Positions 5,218 through 6,158 of a stretch of DNA of 6,158 nt are shown piece after piece. The first letter of the stretch is position 1, and each line of letters begins with the position of its first letter. This stretch comes from Lachnospiraceae bacterium. GTDB lineage: Bacteria > Bacillota > Clostridia > Lachnospirales > Lachnospiraceae. The translations under genes were made by a program, and so were the position numbers. The notes beneath the pieces were generated by a model. It saw nothing but the letters and a program-made list of their open reading frames with translations. It was not told where the DNA came from and did not search any database. Where the stretch lies: the NCBI GenBank assembly GCA_014804495.1, contig JAAUZS010000081.1:21218-27375 (forward strand), in the 5' to 3' direction.

Positions 5218-6158
5218 TTATTTTTTCAACCGAAATTGTGAAATCGTATTCATCAACATTTGTGCACATTCTCCCAGATTCGACGAAATTGCGGAATTTT
5301 CCTCGGCGCTGGCGGCATTATCTTCTACCATTTCGCTGATTTTATTAATATTTGCAGAAATTTCATCTGCAGAATTTTTCTGTGTTTTAACAAAATTTAC
5401 AATTTCATCGACTATCTGTGTATTATTAGCCGAAAATTCTGCACTGTCGGAAATTGTTTTATCTGTTTTTGCAACAAGTTCTTTTCCCTTTTCAACAGAT
5501 GTCAGGGAGTGTGCGATTACCTCATGTATCTTCGCGCTTGCCTGTGAACTGCTGGCTGAAAGCGTTCCGATTTCACTGGCAACTACCGCAAATCCTCTGC
5601 CGGCTTCTCCTGCTCTGGCAGCTTCTATTGAGGCATTTAATGCGAGTAGATTTGTCTGACTTGCGATTGCATTAATTTCTGTTACAAATCCGGCAATTTC
5701 ATCATAGCATCCTGCTATCTCGTCTATTGCATTAACCAGCTCATTCATTTCCGCATTTCCAACTGCCAGATGCTCGCTTACATCATCTGTATTAGCTTTG
5801 ATAGAAGCAGTAAGCTCGGCTATTTTTTCCATATTATCTGTCAGGCTCTTCATTTCTCTTGAGGCGCTTATAACAGATTCACTTTGCTTTGACGCCACCT
5901 TAGCAACGCTTTCACTCGTTTCTGATAAGTTTTCCGAATACCTAAGCACCGTTGCCGCCTGCTCATTTAATTCTGCAAAGCTTTCATTCAGAACCTTTAC
6001 AATGTCAATCAATGCAATTTCTATTTTTTCATAGTCCCCCGCATAATCTCCGTCAATACTGATATTCAAATCCTTCTCTGAAATAGAAGTTACGGTCTTT
6101 GTAATCTCTGAAATATAATGCTGCAGCCCTTTCATTGTATAATTAAGCGCTATCGACA
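5218..6158 (-). CDS. Methyl-accepting chemotaxis protein, C-terminal signalling part
   Basis: This is the cytoplasmic signalling domain of a chemoreceptor, which with CheW and CheA controls flagellar motor switching. Counting from the ATG at 6135, the conserved hairpin tip runs from [19 protein letters not shown] (153-171) through [18 protein letters not shown] (172-189). It is flanked by long heptad-rich helices (about 45-150 and 190-295) and preceded by a HAMP-like or linker segment with [13 protein letters not shown] (30-42). The frame stays open upstream of that ATG to the window edge (SIALNYT...), and no ribosome-binding site precedes the ATG. The start is therefore almost certainly outside the window, with sensor and membrane helices missing. 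The protein ends shortly after the helical bundle (QFRLKK) without a CheR-binding tail. Ligand cannot be inferred. The repeat-borne hairpin downstream probably ends its transcript. Confidence 0.93.
   Translation of the reverse strand, partial: SIALNYTMKGLQHYISEITKTVTSISEKDLNISIDGDYAGDYEKIEIALIDIVKVLNESFAELNEQAATVLRYSENLSETSESVAKVASKQSESVISASREMKSLTDNMEKIAELTASIKANTDDVSEHLAVGNAEMNELVNAIDEIAGCYDEIAGFVTEINAIASQTNLLALNASIEAARAGEAGRGFAVVASEIGTLSASSSQASAKIHEVIAHSLTSVEKGKELVAKTDKTISDSAEFSANNTQIVDEIVNFVKTQKNSADEISANINKISEMVEDNAASAEENSAISSNLGECAQMLMNTISQFRLKK

Noticed and set aside
5260..6034. Plus-strand open frames within the chemotaxis gene
   Set aside because: They are antisense to the conserved signalling domain and show low-complexity Phe/Cys/Leu-rich translations typical of shadow frames.

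Overview
The window looks like the chromosome of a low-GC, Gram-positive anaerobe of the Clostridia, most likely a Lachnospiraceae-type organism. This rests on the AT-rich intergenic DNA, the strong AGGAG ribosome-binding sites, the style of the Lgt and YchF proteins, and the substrate-binding and chemotaxis proteins. It is an inference from sequence style, with no marker gene in view. Every supported gene lies on the minus strand, so the window reads right to left in transcription order.

From right to left, the layout is as follows. First is the C-terminal signalling part of a methyl-accepting chemotaxis protein (5218-6158, cut by the window edge), followed by a hairpin inside a 72-bp repeat (5139-5210). 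Next come an unassigned AT-rich spacer and a decayed gene start that resembles a Fic-family protein (4963-5055). A consensus-like promoter (4949-4976) then drives a tightly packed run: a 77-aa two-helix membrane protein, a 47-aa single-helix membrane protein, a PstS-like substrate-binding protein whose GTG start overlaps the preceding stop by 4 bases, and a YtqA/YhcC-type radical SAM protein. There are no transporter permease or ATPase genes beside the binding protein.

Beyond the radical SAM gene is a second promoter (2524-2552), an approximately 145-nt stretch rich in inverted repeats that ends in a terminator-like hairpin, and the second copy of the 72-bp repeat. The 200-aa gene that follows (1767-2369) resembles the PBECR4 nuclease family found in phages and mobile elements. 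Just past it lies the broken 3' end of a tyrosine recombinase gene (1578-1742). Then come a promoter, the universally conserved ATPase gene ychF, and the 5' part of lgt.

The housekeeping genes (lgt, ychF, radical SAM, chemotaxis receptor) are thus separated by two small zones of decayed accessory DNA: 1578-2520 (recombinase remnant, PBECR4-like gene, structured leader, repeat) and 4963-5210 (Fic-like remnant, repeat). The two repeat copies face the same way, about 2.8 kb apart, and bracket the binding-protein/radical SAM operon. Three likely Gln-to-stop changes in the remnants suggest decay by C-to-T mutation. The most interesting candidates for something undescribed are the promoter-driven structured RNA with its repeated hairpin, and the coupled small-membrane-protein/anchored-binding-protein operon.
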